Positions 9,066-17,163 of a stretch of DNA of 64,000 nt are shown piece after piece. Position numbers and translations under genes: made by a program. Positions within the stretch are counted from its first letter, which is position 1, and the number at the start of each line of letters is the position of its first letter. The DNA comes from an uncultured Flavobacteriales bacterium (lineage in GTDB: Bacteria > Bacteroidota > Bacteroidia > Flavobacteriales > Crocinitomicaceae): NCBI GenBank assembly GCA_946480815.1, contig CAMLLB010000014.1, positions 1-64,000 on the forward strand, in the 5' to 3' direction. The notes beneath the pieces are model-generated. The model searched no databases and was not told where the DNA came from. It worked only from the letters and a program-made list of their open reading frames with translations.

Positions 9066-10396
9066 TGAAGCTGCTCGCAAGTATCCATCTCACCCGTTTC
9101 TTTTTCCTCGCAGCAGGAATAGGAATTGCATTGGTTGGAGGAGCATTTTTTGTTCCTTTCCTCGGCATTATCGGCAAAACGATCTTGTTTGTGCTGTTAT
9201 TTGCCCTGGTACTGGATGTATTACTTGTGAACCTGTATAAAGAACCGATCCGTGTTCAGCGCAAATACCAGGAACGCATGAACCTGGGCGACGAAAACAA
9301 GGTCGTGGTTTCCGTTCTGAACCAAACCGCACAACCCTTGCAGGTAGGAATTTACGAAGGGTATCCTTTGTTCATGCAAAAACGGGCCGCTGTCTGGAAC
9401 GCCATTCTTTTACCCAAAAAGACCAAAGACTTTCACTACTCATTCACGCCGACCGAGCGTGGAGAATACGAATTCCGGGATGTGGTGATCTTTGTTCGCT
9501 CTACCCTGTTCCTTGCGCAACGCCGCATCGTGATCCCATTGGCAGAACGCATCGAAGTGTATCCGTCCGTATTGCAGATGAAACAGTACGAATTGAAAGT
9601 CTTCAACCAGCAGACCATTTCACAAGGGATCAAAAAAGTACGCCGCATTGGGAACACCAGCGAATTTGAGCAGATCCGGAATTACGTGCAGGGCGATGAC
9701 CTGCGCACCGTGAACTGGAAAGCAACGAGCCGCAAGAACGAACTGATGGTGAACCAATACCAGGAAGAGCGTTCGCAGCCGGTTTATTGCGTGATCGACA
9801 AAAGCCGCCCGATGCAACTGGCATTCCACAAAATGACCATGCTGGATTACGCCATCAATTCCGCCCTGGTATTCACCAATATTGCCTTGCGCAAAGGCGA
9901 CCGTGCCGGTTTGATCACTTTTTCAGACAAAATGGGAGCCATCGTTCCTGCCGAACGCAACCAGGGACAGCTGCGTCGCATCCTGGAAAGTTTGTACAAT
10001 CAGAAAACGCTCTTCAAAGAAGGAAACTTCGAATTGTTGTACCAAACGATCCGCAAGCAGGTCAAAACGCGTTCCCTCCTATTGCTTTACACCAATTTTG
10101 AAAGCGAATTTGCCATGCGTCGTGCCTTGCCGATGCTGCAGCGCCTGAACAAACGCCATGTGCTGGTGGTGATCTTCTTCCAGAACAACGAATTGCAGGA
10201 ATTGGCCCAGCAGCCGGTCCACACCCACAAAGAACTGATCGAAGCAACTGTTGCCGATAAAATGTCGAACGTGAAGTGGAACATTGCCCGCGAGCTGCGC
10301 CAAAACGGGATCCAAACCATCCTTTCCAAGCCGGAAGATCTGTCGATCAATTCGATCAATAAGTATTTGGAGTTGAAGGCGAAGGGGGTGATATGA
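9065..10396 (+). CDS. DUF58 domain-containing protein
   Basis: The 443-residue protein begins with two closely spaced membrane helices (about 10-55), then a beta-rich region. The DUF58 core follows, with the diagnostic stretch IRNYVQGDDLRTVNWKATSR (about 204-223) and NQYQEERSQPVYCVIDKSRPM. The C-terminal part has a vWA-like fold pattern (DRAGLITFSDK). DUF58 proteins are regular partners of MoxR ATPases. This is the last gene of the operon. Its end marks a sharp change to the AT-rich restriction-modification locus, which begins only 35 bp later. Confidence 0.93.
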   Translation: MKLLASIHLTRFFFLAAGIGIALVGGAFFVPFLGIIGKTILFVLLFALVLDVLLVNLYKEPIRVQRKYQERMNLGDENKVVVSVLNQTAQPLQVGIYEGYPLFMQKRAAVWNAILLPKKTKDFHYSFTPTERGEYEFRDVVIFVRSTLFLAQRRIVIPLAERIEVYPSVLQMKQYELKVFNQQTISQGIKKVRRIGNTSEFEQIRNYVQGDDLRTVNWKATSRKNELMVNQYQEERSQPVYCVIDKSRPMQLAFHKMTMLDYAINSALVFTNIALRKGDRAGLITFSDKMGAIVPAERNQGQLRRILESLYNQKTLFKEGNFELLYQTIRKQVKTRSLLLLYTNFESEFAMRRALPMLQRLNKRHVLVVIFFQNNELQELAQQPVHTHKELIEATVADKMSNVKWNIARELRQNGIQTILSKPEDLSINSINKYLELKAKGVI

Positions 10397-10431
10397 TGAA
10401 AAACAATTAGTGGCAACGAAAAATAGCAAAA

Positions 10432-11628
10432 ATGAAAATTTCTTTTTTAGGACAGGGATTTGAAGATAAATCTGTTGAAGCTGTTGGAAATCATTTAATG
10501 ACTCTTTTAAGCCAGAAAAATTTTCATTCGTTTACTGGAATATCAGCCTTTGCAAGTGAATCAGGCGTTTATGGTTTATCCCATTATTTAAACATCGCAA
10601 AAAACAATTTTCAAAATCTCAATTTAATTGTTGGAGTAGATTTGGAAGGAACCTCCAAAGAAGCCTTGGAAGAAATTCTTTCTCTTAATATCAATAGTTA
10701 TATATTTTATCAAAAAGAGCGGCCCATTTTCCATCCTAAAATCTACTTATTTGAAGGGGAAAAAGATTTTAAATTAATTATTGGTTCATCAAATTTGACA
10801 CATGGAGGATTGTTTACTAATGTTGAGAGTTCTATGCTCATTGAATTTAATTCAACTGATAGAGATGGTCTAGCTCTACTATCCGAACTAAAGCGATATT
10901 ATGGATCATTGTTTGATTTTTCAGATTCCAATCTTTTTAAAATTTCAGCTTCATTAATCGCTGATTTTTATTCGGATGGCATTATACCGGATGAAGTAAC
11001 CAGACGGAATAATTTTCATAAAAAGGCGATTTTAGCAAATACAGTGGCAAAAAAAGTAGTTGTCTCAAAAAGGGTGATCGCAAAAGTACCTTCTGCATTT
11101 CCAAAAAAGCCAAAAAAAGCCAAACCAACAACTACTGTTATTCCTCAAACCATTATTAACCAGCCAGTAATACTTTCAACGACTCAAACACAACCAAAAC
11201 TATTGGTGTGGCAGAAATTATCACTTAGCCAAAGTGATGCTCAATTTGTACCAGCGGGTACAAATGGAACTGGAAATCTAAAGTTATCGCAAGCAAGATT
11301 TAAGTTAAATAATTTATTGATCAATCATAATACTTATTTTAGAAATCAGGTTTTCCAGCACTTAAGTTGGGCTAGAACAAAACCTACAAGCACTACTTAT
11401 GAAGAAACTATCTGTAATTTTGACATTACGATCTTGGGAACTTCTTATGGCGTTCAACCTATAAAACTTAGTCATGATCCTATAAGAATTTCAAACCAAG
11501 CTAACACACCATCATGGCTTCATTGGGGAAATACTCTAATGTCAATACTTCAACAGAATAATATTACGGGACATACTTTAAATCTATATCAATTAGGGAA
11601 CCAATCGTTTTCAATAGAAATCATCTAA
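10432..11628 (+). CDS. BfiI-like phospholipase-D-fold restriction endonuclease (putative)
   Basis: In this 398-residue protein the N-terminal half (about 1-170) is a PLD-superfamily nuclease with a single catalytic set: H101 and K103 in FHPKIYLFE, N121 in IIGSSNLTHGG, and E132. As I recall, the active site of the metal-independent enzyme BfiI is H105/K107/N125/E136, and the spacing (+2, +18, +11) is identical here. A Lys/Pro/Thr-rich linker (about 200-255) leads to a separate C-terminal domain (255-398), which would be the DNA-recognition part. It is followed by a controller and a methyltransferase gene on the same strand. Low GC suggests transfer. No strong promoter of its own is visible in the 35 bp upstream. 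Confidence 0.8.
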   Translation: MKISFLGQGFEDKSVEAVGNHLMTLLSQKNFHSFTGISAFASESGVYGLSHYLNIAKNNFQNLNLIVGVDLEGTSKEALEEILSLNINSYIFYQKERPIFHPKIYLFEGEKDFKLIIGSSNLTHGGLFTNVESSMLIEFNSTDRDGLALLSELKRYYGSLFDFSDSNLFKISASLIADFYSDGIIPDEVTRRNNFHKKAILANTVAKKVVVSKRVIAKVPSAFPKKPKKAKPTTTVIPQTIINQPVILSTTQTQPKLLVWQKLSLSQSDAQFVPAGTNGTGNLKLSQARFKLNNLLINHNTYFRNQVFQHLSWARTKPTSTTYEETICNFDITILGTSYGVQPIKLSHDPIRISNQANTPSWLHWGNTLMSILQQNNITGHTLNLYQLGNQSFSIEII

Positions 11629-11657
11629 TTAATTTTGACAACTTTTCCATTATTCTC

Positions 11658-11704
11658 TTGCAAATTCATTTTACATTCTTAAATTTGGACTGAAGTTGTC
11701 CAAA
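11658..11704 (+). promoter_or_regulatory. promoter with overlapping operator for the R-M controller gene
   Basis: A TTG at 11658-11660, a 19-bp spacer and TAAATTTG at 11680-11687 fit the Bacteroidota promoter consensus TTG-N17-21-TAnnTTTG. A perfect inverted repeat TTTGGAC-N7-GTCCAAA (11684-11704) overlaps the -7 box and abuts the ATG at 11705. This is the arrangement expected for autoregulation by the XRE protein encoded immediately downstream, in the manner of a C-box. The predicted 5' leader is very short. Confidence 0.65.
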
Positions 11705-12025
11705 ATGAAAACAGAAAAAACTTTCGGTGATACCATCAAAACCCTTCGTGAAGAGAAAAATCTGACCTTACGCGAGGTTTCGGAATATTTGGATATCGAT
11801 ACCTCCATGCTAGGGAAAATTGAAAAGAACACTCGCAAACCAACGAAAAATTTAATCACAAAATTTTCAAAACTTTTTAATGTAAGTGAAAAAAATTTAA
11901 CGATTGAATTCCTTAGTGATAGTGTTGCTTATCAAATAATGGACGAAGAAGATGTTGCAAGTGAAGTATTAAAAGTTGCCGAAAAAAAAATCAAGTATCT
12001 AAAAACCATTAAACAACTTAAATAA
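11705..12025 (+). CDS. XRE-family transcriptional regulator, probable R-M controller (C) protein
   Basis: The start is placed at the ATG at 11705; a TTG at 11696 is in frame but lies inside the operator dyad. The product is about 106 residues with an HTH_XRE domain over roughly the first 60 (FGDTIKTLREEKNLTLREVSEYLDID, then SMLGKIEKNTRKPT). The short helical C-terminus is Lys-rich. Size, position ahead of the methyltransferase gene (the stop overlaps its ATG by 1 bp) and the upstream dyad fit a controller that times methyltransferase and nuclease expression. It could also be a simple repressor of the methyltransferase gene. Confidence 0.85.
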   Translation: MKTEKTFGDTIKTLREEKNLTLREVSEYLDIDTSMLGKIEKNTRKPTKNLITKFSKLFNVSEKNLTIEFLSDSVAYQIMDEEDVASEVLKVAEKKIKYLKTIKQLK

Positions 12026-13635
12026 TGAAACTCATTACAGAAGCATCAGCTGAAAAGTTAAGAGGTGGTTTTTATACTCCAGAACCTCTAGCAGAATTTA
12101 TTTTGAAATGGGGGATTAATGGATCAACAAATTCTGATATTCTTGAACCAAGTTGTGGTGATGGAGTTTTTATTGAACAATTAAAAGATTCAAGACTAAA
12201 ATATAACTCCATTACAGCTATTGAGCTTGATCCAATTGAAGCACAGAAAGCTGAAAAGATTGAATTAAAAAACAAATTAGTTATAAACGATGATTTTCAT
12301 ACCTATTGCAATAACACCTTACAACGGTTTGATTTAATTGTAGGTAATCCTCCATATATACGTTACCAGTTCTTCGATCGCCAACAACAGATCGAGGCTG
12401 GAGACATTTTTATTAAAGCCGGACTAACTTATTCAAAGCTAACCAATGCTTGGGTTTCTTTTGTTGTTGGATCATCTCTTTTGCTTAAAGATACAGGTGG
12501 AAAAATTGGTTTTGTTTTACCAGCGGAAATATTGCAAGTTTCTTTTGCACTTCAATTACGAAAATTCATTTCGCAGTTTTACAATAAAATAAATATTATT
12601 TCATTTGAAAAACTGGTATTTCCAGATATACAACAAGAAGTAGTTCTGCTTCTCTGTGAGAAAAATGGAAGTAATGAACACAACATTGAACATATTGAAT
12701 TAAAAGACGCAAGCGAATTAAAAACGCTTGACACTTCAAAATTAAAAAGTCCTCAAAAGAAAATTGATTTTAAATCAAATAAATGGACTTTTTATTTTTT
12801 AGATCAGGAAGAAATTGACTTCTTAGAAAACATTGCTGCAAAAAGAAATATTCCAAATCTTGGAAAGTTTGCGAATGTAGAAGTTGGTATTACAACAGGC
12901 TCAAATGATTTTTTTACAGTTCCTCTTGCAACAGTTGAGGAATATGACCTTCATGATTATGCAAAGCCAATGGTTGGAAGAAGTGTCCAAGTAAATAGTG
13001 TTCTTTTTACTGAAGAAGATTGGAAGAAAAATAAATATTCTAAAGCAAAGGCACATTTACTCACTTTTCCTGACAAGCAAAATTTAAGTCAAAAAAACGG
13101 AGCCTTAAAGTACATTGCTTACGGAGAAAGTATCGGAATTAATAAGGGCTATAAAACAAGCATTCGGAACGATTGGTTTGTTGTACCTTCTTTAAAAATT
13201 TCTGATGCCTTTTTTATTCGAAGAAATAATCTTTATCCGAGACTCATTATTAATCAGGCAGAAGCTTACACTACTGATACAATGCACCGAGTATTTGTCA
13301 AGCCAGGAACGGATATAAAAATACTTACTGCAAGTTATTATAATTCCTTATCACTTGCATTTACAGAGGTAAGTGGACGAAGCCATGGTGGAGGAGTTTT
13401 GGAGTTAATGCCAAATGAAGCTGAGAAAATTTTATTGCCATATCACAAAGACAATACAAAGTTACTTTTACAAATTGACGAACTTATTCGCAACAAAACT
13501 GACATTGAAGAGATTTTAAAGATTACCAATCAAATAATTTTGAAAGAACATTTTGGTCTTACACAAAAAGAGATAAATTTAGCTCATAGTATATGGAAAA
13601 AATTATCGTCAAGACGACTGAATCGCGGTAAGTAA
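12025..13635 (+). CDS. N6-adenine DNA methyltransferase of a type II R-M system
   Basis: This 536-residue protein is an Eco57I/TaqI-like class I methyltransferase. Motif X is in GGFYTPEPLAEFILKW (14-29), motif I is EPSCGDG (41-47) for AdoMet binding, and motif IV is NPPY (108-111), the catalytic motif of N6-adenine enzymes. The region after about 250 should be the target-recognition domain (SGRSHGGGVLELMP resembles the conserved C-terminal part of such enzymes). It overlaps the controller gene by 1 bp, so the two are co-expressed. It would protect the host from the PLD-fold nuclease encoded upstream. The recognition sequence cannot be deduced. Confidence 0.93.
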   Translation: MKLITEASAEKLRGGFYTPEPLAEFILKWGINGSTNSDILEPSCGDGVFIEQLKDSRLKYNSITAIELDPIEAQKAEKIELKNKLVINDDFHTYCNNTLQRFDLIVGNPPYIRYQFFDRQQQIEAGDIFIKAGLTYSKLTNAWVSFVVGSSLLLKDTGGKIGFVLPAEILQVSFALQLRKFISQFYNKINIISFEKLVFPDIQQEVVLLLCEKNGSNEHNIEHIELKDASELKTLDTSKLKSPQKKIDFKSNKWTFYFLDQEEIDFLENIAAKRNIPNLGKFANVEVGITTGSNDFFTVPLATVEEYDLHDYAKPMVGRSVQVNSVLFTEEDWKKNKYSKAKAHLLTFPDKQNLSQKNGALKYIAYGESIGINKGYKTSIRNDWFVVPSLKISDAFFIRRNNLYPRLIINQAEAYTTDTMHRVFVKPGTDIKILTASYYNSLSLAFTEVSGRSHGGGVLELMPNEAEKILLPYHKDNTKLLLQIDELIRNKTDIEEILKITNQIILKEHFGLTQKEINLAHSIWKKLSSRRLNRGK

Positions 13636-13678
13636 CCATTTTACCCCAAGCTGGCGCGAACGTCCTACTCATGCTTTC

Positions 13679-13780
13679 TCAAACCACCACCAACTCCCTG
13701 AAAATTCCTTCCGCTAATTCGGCTATTTTTTCAATGGAATCGCGTTTCTCTAAATCTGCTGTTTGTTCAATGAGTATCCC
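13679..13780 (-). pseudogene. 3' remnant of a small gene family (copy 1)
   Basis: On the minus strand this stretch encodes LIEQTADLEKRDSIEK followed by IAELAEGIFRELVVV and a stop at 13679. The LIEQ.ADLE segment recurs in the frameshifted gene remnant at 16810-17075, and the RELV end recurs at 16211-16228. There is no start codon, and the homology ends abruptly near 13780. It is interpreted as the truncated 3' end of a duplicated, otherwise lost gene. The function is unknown. Confidence 0.5.
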
Positions 13781-13794
13781 TTCCAAAAGTTACG

Positions 13795-13851
13795 TATAGC
13801 ATACAGACGCTTGTTGTATTTGCGCTATAAATTGTATATTGGTGGGCTTAT
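13795..13851 (+). repeat. boundary repeat, copy A
   Basis: The element contains TATAGC, CAGACGC, TTGTTGTATTTGCGCTATAA, ATTGTAT and GGTGGGCTTAT in that order. The same series occurs at 16231-16288, with a partial version at 24732-24765. TATAGC and GCTATA form an inverted repeat. It ends 22 bp before the DUF4279 gene. A TTG-N19-TATATTGG arrangement inside it resembles a Bacteroidota promoter, so it may drive the gene that follows. Confidence 0.6.
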
Positions 13852-13873
13852 AGATAAGTTATAGGCAATTAAA

Positions 13874-14311
13874 ATGACATACCAAAAACTAACATATAAT
13901 GCGACTGAATGCAAGAATTACTTGTACTTCTCATTTGATGCGGAATTCTTTGACACCGACATCGTGACTAACGAGTTAAAACTTGAACCGACATCGGTGA
14001 TGATTAAGAAAGACCCAATCCCAAAATCGACATCATGGAAATATCGAATTGATGCAGGTAGCGACATTGACTTAGAAATTCATTTAGAAAAGCTTATTGA
14101 CATTTTCGAAAACAAAATTGACAAAATAAAACTGCTAAAGGAAAAACTAAAATTGGAAACCCGACTGCAATTTGTAATTGACATTGACATAAATCCTGAT
14201 TCATCCACACCGTATTTTGGACTAAACAAAAGAACAATTGATTTTTTAGGAAGAACAGGAACGGAAGTTGACTTTGACCTTTACAAAGCAGACACCATTG
14301 GAAGCTTTTGA
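13874..14311 (+). CDS. DUF4279 domain-containing protein
   Basis: The 145-residue protein fits DUF4279: FSFDAEFFDTDIVTNELKLEPT near the N-terminus, a central amphipathic helix (LIDIFENKIDKIKLLKE), and the closing IDFLGRTGTEVDFDLY. DUF4279 proteins occur in polymorphic-toxin neighbourhoods and have been suggested to be immunity proteins, but no toxin is visible next to this one. An open +2 frame continues past its stop to 14371 (LEAFDEFFRLFEQYKKHK), so the C-terminus may have been altered by a frameshift. It sits directly after boundary repeat A. Confidence 0.75.
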   Translation: MTYQKLTYNATECKNYLYFSFDAEFFDTDIVTNELKLEPTSVMIKKDPIPKSTSWKYRIDAGSDIDLEIHLEKLIDIFENKIDKIKLLKEKLKLETRLQFVIDIDINPDSSTPYFGLNKRTIDFLGRTGTEVDFDLYKADTIGSF

Positions 14312-14448
14312 CGAATTCTTTAGATTATTCGAACAATATAAAAAACACAAAAATACTGCTAACATCAACTAAAATCCGGGCTGAACAACCATATTCGAGA
14401 AGCCCGCGTCTCCTGGTTGAGAAACGTGATCGGTAAACCCAAAATGTC

Positions 14449-14949
14449 ATGAAAATATTTTTACAGTTAAACAGGTGGATTTATTTAATCCCCTTCACTT
14501 TATGTTTTATTCCATTAAGTCCAATAAGAGAAATATTTGGAATTTTAGGAGGTATAATGATGTTATTTTGGTTATATGCAGTTTCATTTTTTGGACAGAA
14601 ACAATTAGAAAAAGAGAACTTACCCAAAAGTAACTTTCAAGTTTTCAAGGTGTTTTTGATTACGCTTCCGACCATAGCGATATTGAATTTATTGATTGGC
14701 AAGTGGTTTCTTGATATGAAGAACAGTATTGGAGTTTTATTGTTTGTTTTCTTCGTTCTAACGACAATTTTTTCTGGATTCTACTTGTATTATTTTTCAG
14801 CAAAGACAATTACGACGATTGAGAGGAAAAGAAAGGTGACTCTAAAGGAGTGTTACAATAATTTTGTCTTAATCGGACTTTCTGGTGTAGGTGTGTTTTT
14901 CCTGCAACCTAAAATCCAAAAATTGATTGATACCGATAACACCAAATAA
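14449..14949 (+). CDS. small multi-pass membrane protein of unknown function
   Basis: The 166-residue protein has about five hydrophobic helices (roughly 8-25, 28-48, 65-82, 92-115 and 138-155) separated by short charged loops, with a Lys-rich C-terminus. It is an isolated + strand gene of the accessory island. The 137-bp region upstream contains a CGGGCT...AGCCCG inverted repeat (about 14376-14405). No family is recognised. Confidence 0.65.
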   Translation: MKIFLQLNRWIYLIPFTLCFIPLSPIREIFGILGGIMMLFWLYAVSFFGQKQLEKENLPKSNFQVFKVFLITLPTIAILNLLIGKWFLDMKNSIGVLLFVFFVLTTIFSGFYLYYFSAKTITTIERKRKVTLKECYNNFVLIGLSGVGVFFLQPKIQKLIDTDNTK

Positions 14950-15012
14950 GCAACAGCGATAAAATGATTATACTTGTAGGCATCTTTGCCTATTTGGAAA
15001 ACGTTATAGAGC

Positions 15013-15477
15013 ATGAAGTACACACTAATAATGTTGGTATTTACTCTTTCCCTTTTCCCTGATAAAAATTGGGTTAAAGGAAAATGGAATATTGATTTTA
15101 TAATAAAAAGCGGAGACACAATTTACAAACACGACAATTACTATTTCACTCTAGAGTATAATAGATCCTTAAATCCGAATTCAGATTCAAATGCCGTTGA
15201 AAACATGGCAAGACAATTCTTCAACAATACAAGCAAATTATATTGGGAATTTAAAGACAGTACTTTTCAAACTGCAGCAATGAGAAGTGGAGGCAGAGGA
15301 AATCTCAACGACAAAGATTTTGGAAAATATTTCTGTTCAAACGATACAATTTATATGATAAACACTACTAGAAATAACTACAAATCAATATTTCTAAAAG
15401 AACACAATAGTAGATACTTGTACCTAAAAGATAATTCTGATCTAAATATTTATACTAAACTGAAAAAAGTAAAGTAA
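15013..15477 (+). CDS. small secreted or lipocalin-like protein of unknown function
   Basis: The 154-residue protein starts with a short hydrophobic N-terminus (MKYTLIMLVFTLSLF) that could be a signal peptide. The rest is beta-rich with many Asn, Lys and Tyr residues (WVKGKWNIDF, YYFTLEYNRS, SKLYWEFKDSTFQ, DTIYMINTTRNNYKSIFLKE). The WxxGKW start and alternating pattern resemble small lipocalin-like envelope proteins of Bacteroidota, but this is only a resemblance. It lies 63 bp downstream of the membrane protein gene and may share its transcript. Confidence 0.6.
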   Translation: MKYTLIMLVFTLSLFPDKNWVKGKWNIDFIIKSGDTIYKHDNYYFTLEYNRSLNPNSDSNAVENMARQFFNNTSKLYWEFKDSTFQTAAMRSGGRGNLNDKDFGKYFCSNDTIYMINTTRNNYKSIFLKEHNSRYLYLKDNSDLNIYTKLKKVK

Positions 15478-15568
15478 GAAGCTCAATAACACACGTCTAC
15501 GACAGGAGCCTTAATCCGGATATGTCAAACTCTAGAATTTCTTTGGTGTTCGCATAAAATGAGGTGCT

Positions 15569-15592
15569 ATATTTCTATCTTTGAAAGAAGTG
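15569..15592 (+). repeat. 24-nt exact repeat, promoter-like (copy 1)
   Basis: The sequence ATATTTCTATCTTTGAAAGA plus AGTG is identical to 17164-17187. It contains TATCTTTG, which matches the Bacteroidota -7 consensus TAnnTTTG. It lies 55 bp upstream of the gene at 15648, and the second copy lies 55 bp upstream of the gene at 17243. A well-placed -33 TTG is not evident in either copy. Confidence 0.5.
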
Positions 15593-15647
15593 AAAGGCTC
15601 AGAAATTCCTTTGACGGCTTTGCTTGATTACTAAAGTCCATTAAAAA

Positions 15648-16184
15648 ATGCCTAATACAGAATTCTCATTTAAATCTTTATCAAAAGAGTCTAATGTTGT
15701 TGCGAAAAATCTTGAATTAGGCTTTTTTATCTTCATTACAATCTTTCTTACCCATAATTTATTAGCCGAATCTAATCCAACAGATAAACTCATTAAAAGT
15801 ATCTTCCTGGGAGTAATCATTGTTTTTGAGTTGCGGTTTATTTATAAGTTATTCAAAGAGCCAACATTTCTAGAGATTTATAATGGTGAAATTAGTTTAC
15901 GCCCATCATTCTTTCTTTTTAAAAGAACGATCCCAACAGCAGAAATAATTGGATATTCATCCATTGTAAGACCTTACTTCGTAAATAAGGGAAGAACAAA
16001 ATTTAAATATGCAGCTTACCTATTATATCTCAAAAATGGAAGAAAGGTTCTACTAACCGAATACTACTTTTTAAATTTCAATAAATTCAGTAGTGCCCTT
16101 AGAAAGACTGGAATAACCTTTTTAGGACACGAAGAAAAGGAATGGAGCGCGATGAAGAGAAAGTTTAAATATGACAAAACCTAG
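15648..16184 (+). CDS. membrane protein with PH-like C-terminal region, unknown function
   Basis: The 178-residue protein has two membrane helices (about 25-42 and 50-67). A beta-rich soluble part follows (PTFLEIYNGEISLRPSFFLF, TIPTAEIIGYSSI, KYAAYLLYLKNGRKVLLTEYYF). The layout resembles bacterial membrane-anchored PH-domain proteins, but I cannot assign a family. It is a single + strand gene in the island, preceded by the 24-nt promoter-like repeat and followed within 30 bp by a boundary repeat. Confidence 0.65.
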   Translation: MPNTEFSFKSLSKESNVVAKNLELGFFIFITIFLTHNLLAESNPTDKLIKSIFLGVIIVFELRFIYKLFKEPTFLEIYNGEISLRPSFFLFKRTIPTAEIIGYSSIVRPYFVNKGRTKFKYAAYLLYLKNGRKVLLTEYYFLNFNKFSSALRKTGITFLGHEEKEWSAMKRKFKYDKT

Positions 16185-16208
16185 ATCCTTGTTAGTTCGT
16201 GCCTCAGC

Positions 16209-16288
16209 CCCCACCAACTCCCTGAAAACCTATAGCGCACAGACACTTGTTGTATTTGCGCTATAAATTGTATTTTAGGTGGGCTTAT
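16209..16288 (+). repeat. boundary repeat, copy E, joined to a gene-end remnant
   Basis: An 18-nt block (CCACCAACTCCCTGAAAA, 16211-16228) is identical to 13687-13704. On the minus strand it encodes the FRELV end seen in remnant copy 1. It joins directly to the element with TATAGCGC (16231), CAGACAC, TTGTTGTATTTGCGCTATAA, ATTGTAT and GGTGGGCTTAT (ends 16288). TATAGCGC and GCGCTATA are perfect 8-nt inverted arms. In copy A the same two parts are separated by about 90 bp of gene remnant. A TTG-N19-TATTTTAG promoter-like arrangement lies within, 36 bp before the next ATG. Confidence 0.65.
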
Positions 16289-16315
16289 GATCTAACTAAA
16301 ACGATAATTAAGGCT

Positions 16316-16801
16316 ATGAAAAAAATCTTAAAAATATTGTATGTGGCATTACTTACAAATTGTCTATCTTCTTGTAATACTCACACTGCTATATCATATC
16401 GAGAGTATGTTTCGCAAGAAAATTCTAAACAAGATGGATATATGTTTAGTTGTTTTGTTGATGGAGAGAAATTCATAGTTGAAACATATACACCTAATTC
16501 TTGTGGGGAGGAATTTTATTATAATTATCTCGAAGGAAGAAAATCAAAACATAAAGTGACAATTATTGATACAAAAATCAAGTTTATTGACACAGGTGAC
16601 ACCATGACATTAAAGGAAATAAGAGAAAAGAGAACATATATTTATATCTTTAAAAACTTTGAGGAAATAATTGAAGACAATGAACAGCTTGAGCTTACTA
16701 TCTTCATGAAAAAAGATAAAGATTCAACGATGATCAAAAAGACCTTTGTACTAAATAAACATGAAGATACATATTCAACTGGAACATTTCCACATTCATA
16801 A
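16316..16801 (+). CDS. small lipoprotein of unknown function
   Basis: The frame is open further upstream into the boundary repeat, but the ATG at 16316 opens a lipoprotein signal (MKKILKILYVALLTNCLSSC, lipobox LSSC) and is the sensible start. The mature part of about 142 residues is charged and beta-rich (QDGYMFSCFVDGEKFIVETY, then DTGDTMTLKEIREKRTYIYIF). No family is recognised. It follows boundary repeat E, which may carry its promoter. Confidence 0.7.
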   Translation: MKKILKILYVALLTNCLSSCNTHTAISYREYVSQENSKQDGYMFSCFVDGEKFIVETYTPNSCGEEFYYNYLEGRKSKHKVTIIDTKIKFIDTGDTMTLKEIREKRTYIYIFKNFEEIIEDNEQLELTIFMKKDKDSTMIKKTFVLNKHEDTYSTGTFPHS

Positions 16802-16809
16802 AAGCGCTA

Positions 16810-17075
16810 TCAAATTGCATCTGCTAACATGGGTTTTGCGTCAGGCTGGCTAAAGTGCAAACTTGGAGCTTTGTGCTCCAAATCTGCCGCTTGTTCAATG
16901 AGTTGGTAATACATTTCGAAGTTGTGTTCGGTTTCCGGGATTTCCAACAAGGAGAAAATCACTTTTGCATTGCCTAAGGGATAATGGTTCGCCGGAACAT
17001 GCAGACGGTCCAGGGTTTTGTCAAGCGGGAGATTTTGATATCGTCTTGGATGAGAGTTAGAATATTCGCTTTCAT
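16810..17075 (-). pseudogene. frameshifted small gene (copy 2 of the remnant family)
   Basis: Reading the minus strand from an ATG at 17075 gives MKANILTLIQDDIKISRLTK. After a frameshift near 17018 it continues LDRLHVPANHYPLGNAKVIF, SLLEIPETEHNFEMYYQLIE and QAADLEHKA..., to a stop at 16810. The 266-bp span is not a multiple of three. The YYQLIEQAADLE segment is shared with remnant copy 1 (13679-13780). The product would have been a small helical protein of unknown function. This accounts for most of the 440-bp stretch between 16802 and 17242. Confidence 0.6.
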
Positions 17076-17163
17076 ACTGACGGATTTGTTACAGACTGAA
17101 TTTCAAAAAGCAATGCTAAACAGAAGCAATCAAAATCTTGATACCGGATTCGTTATTCAATGC

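Noticed and set aside
10432..13635. Type I or type III restriction system
   Set aside because: There is no helicase subunit or specificity subunit; the nuclease is a short PLD-fold protein and the methyltransferase carries its own C-terminal target domain.
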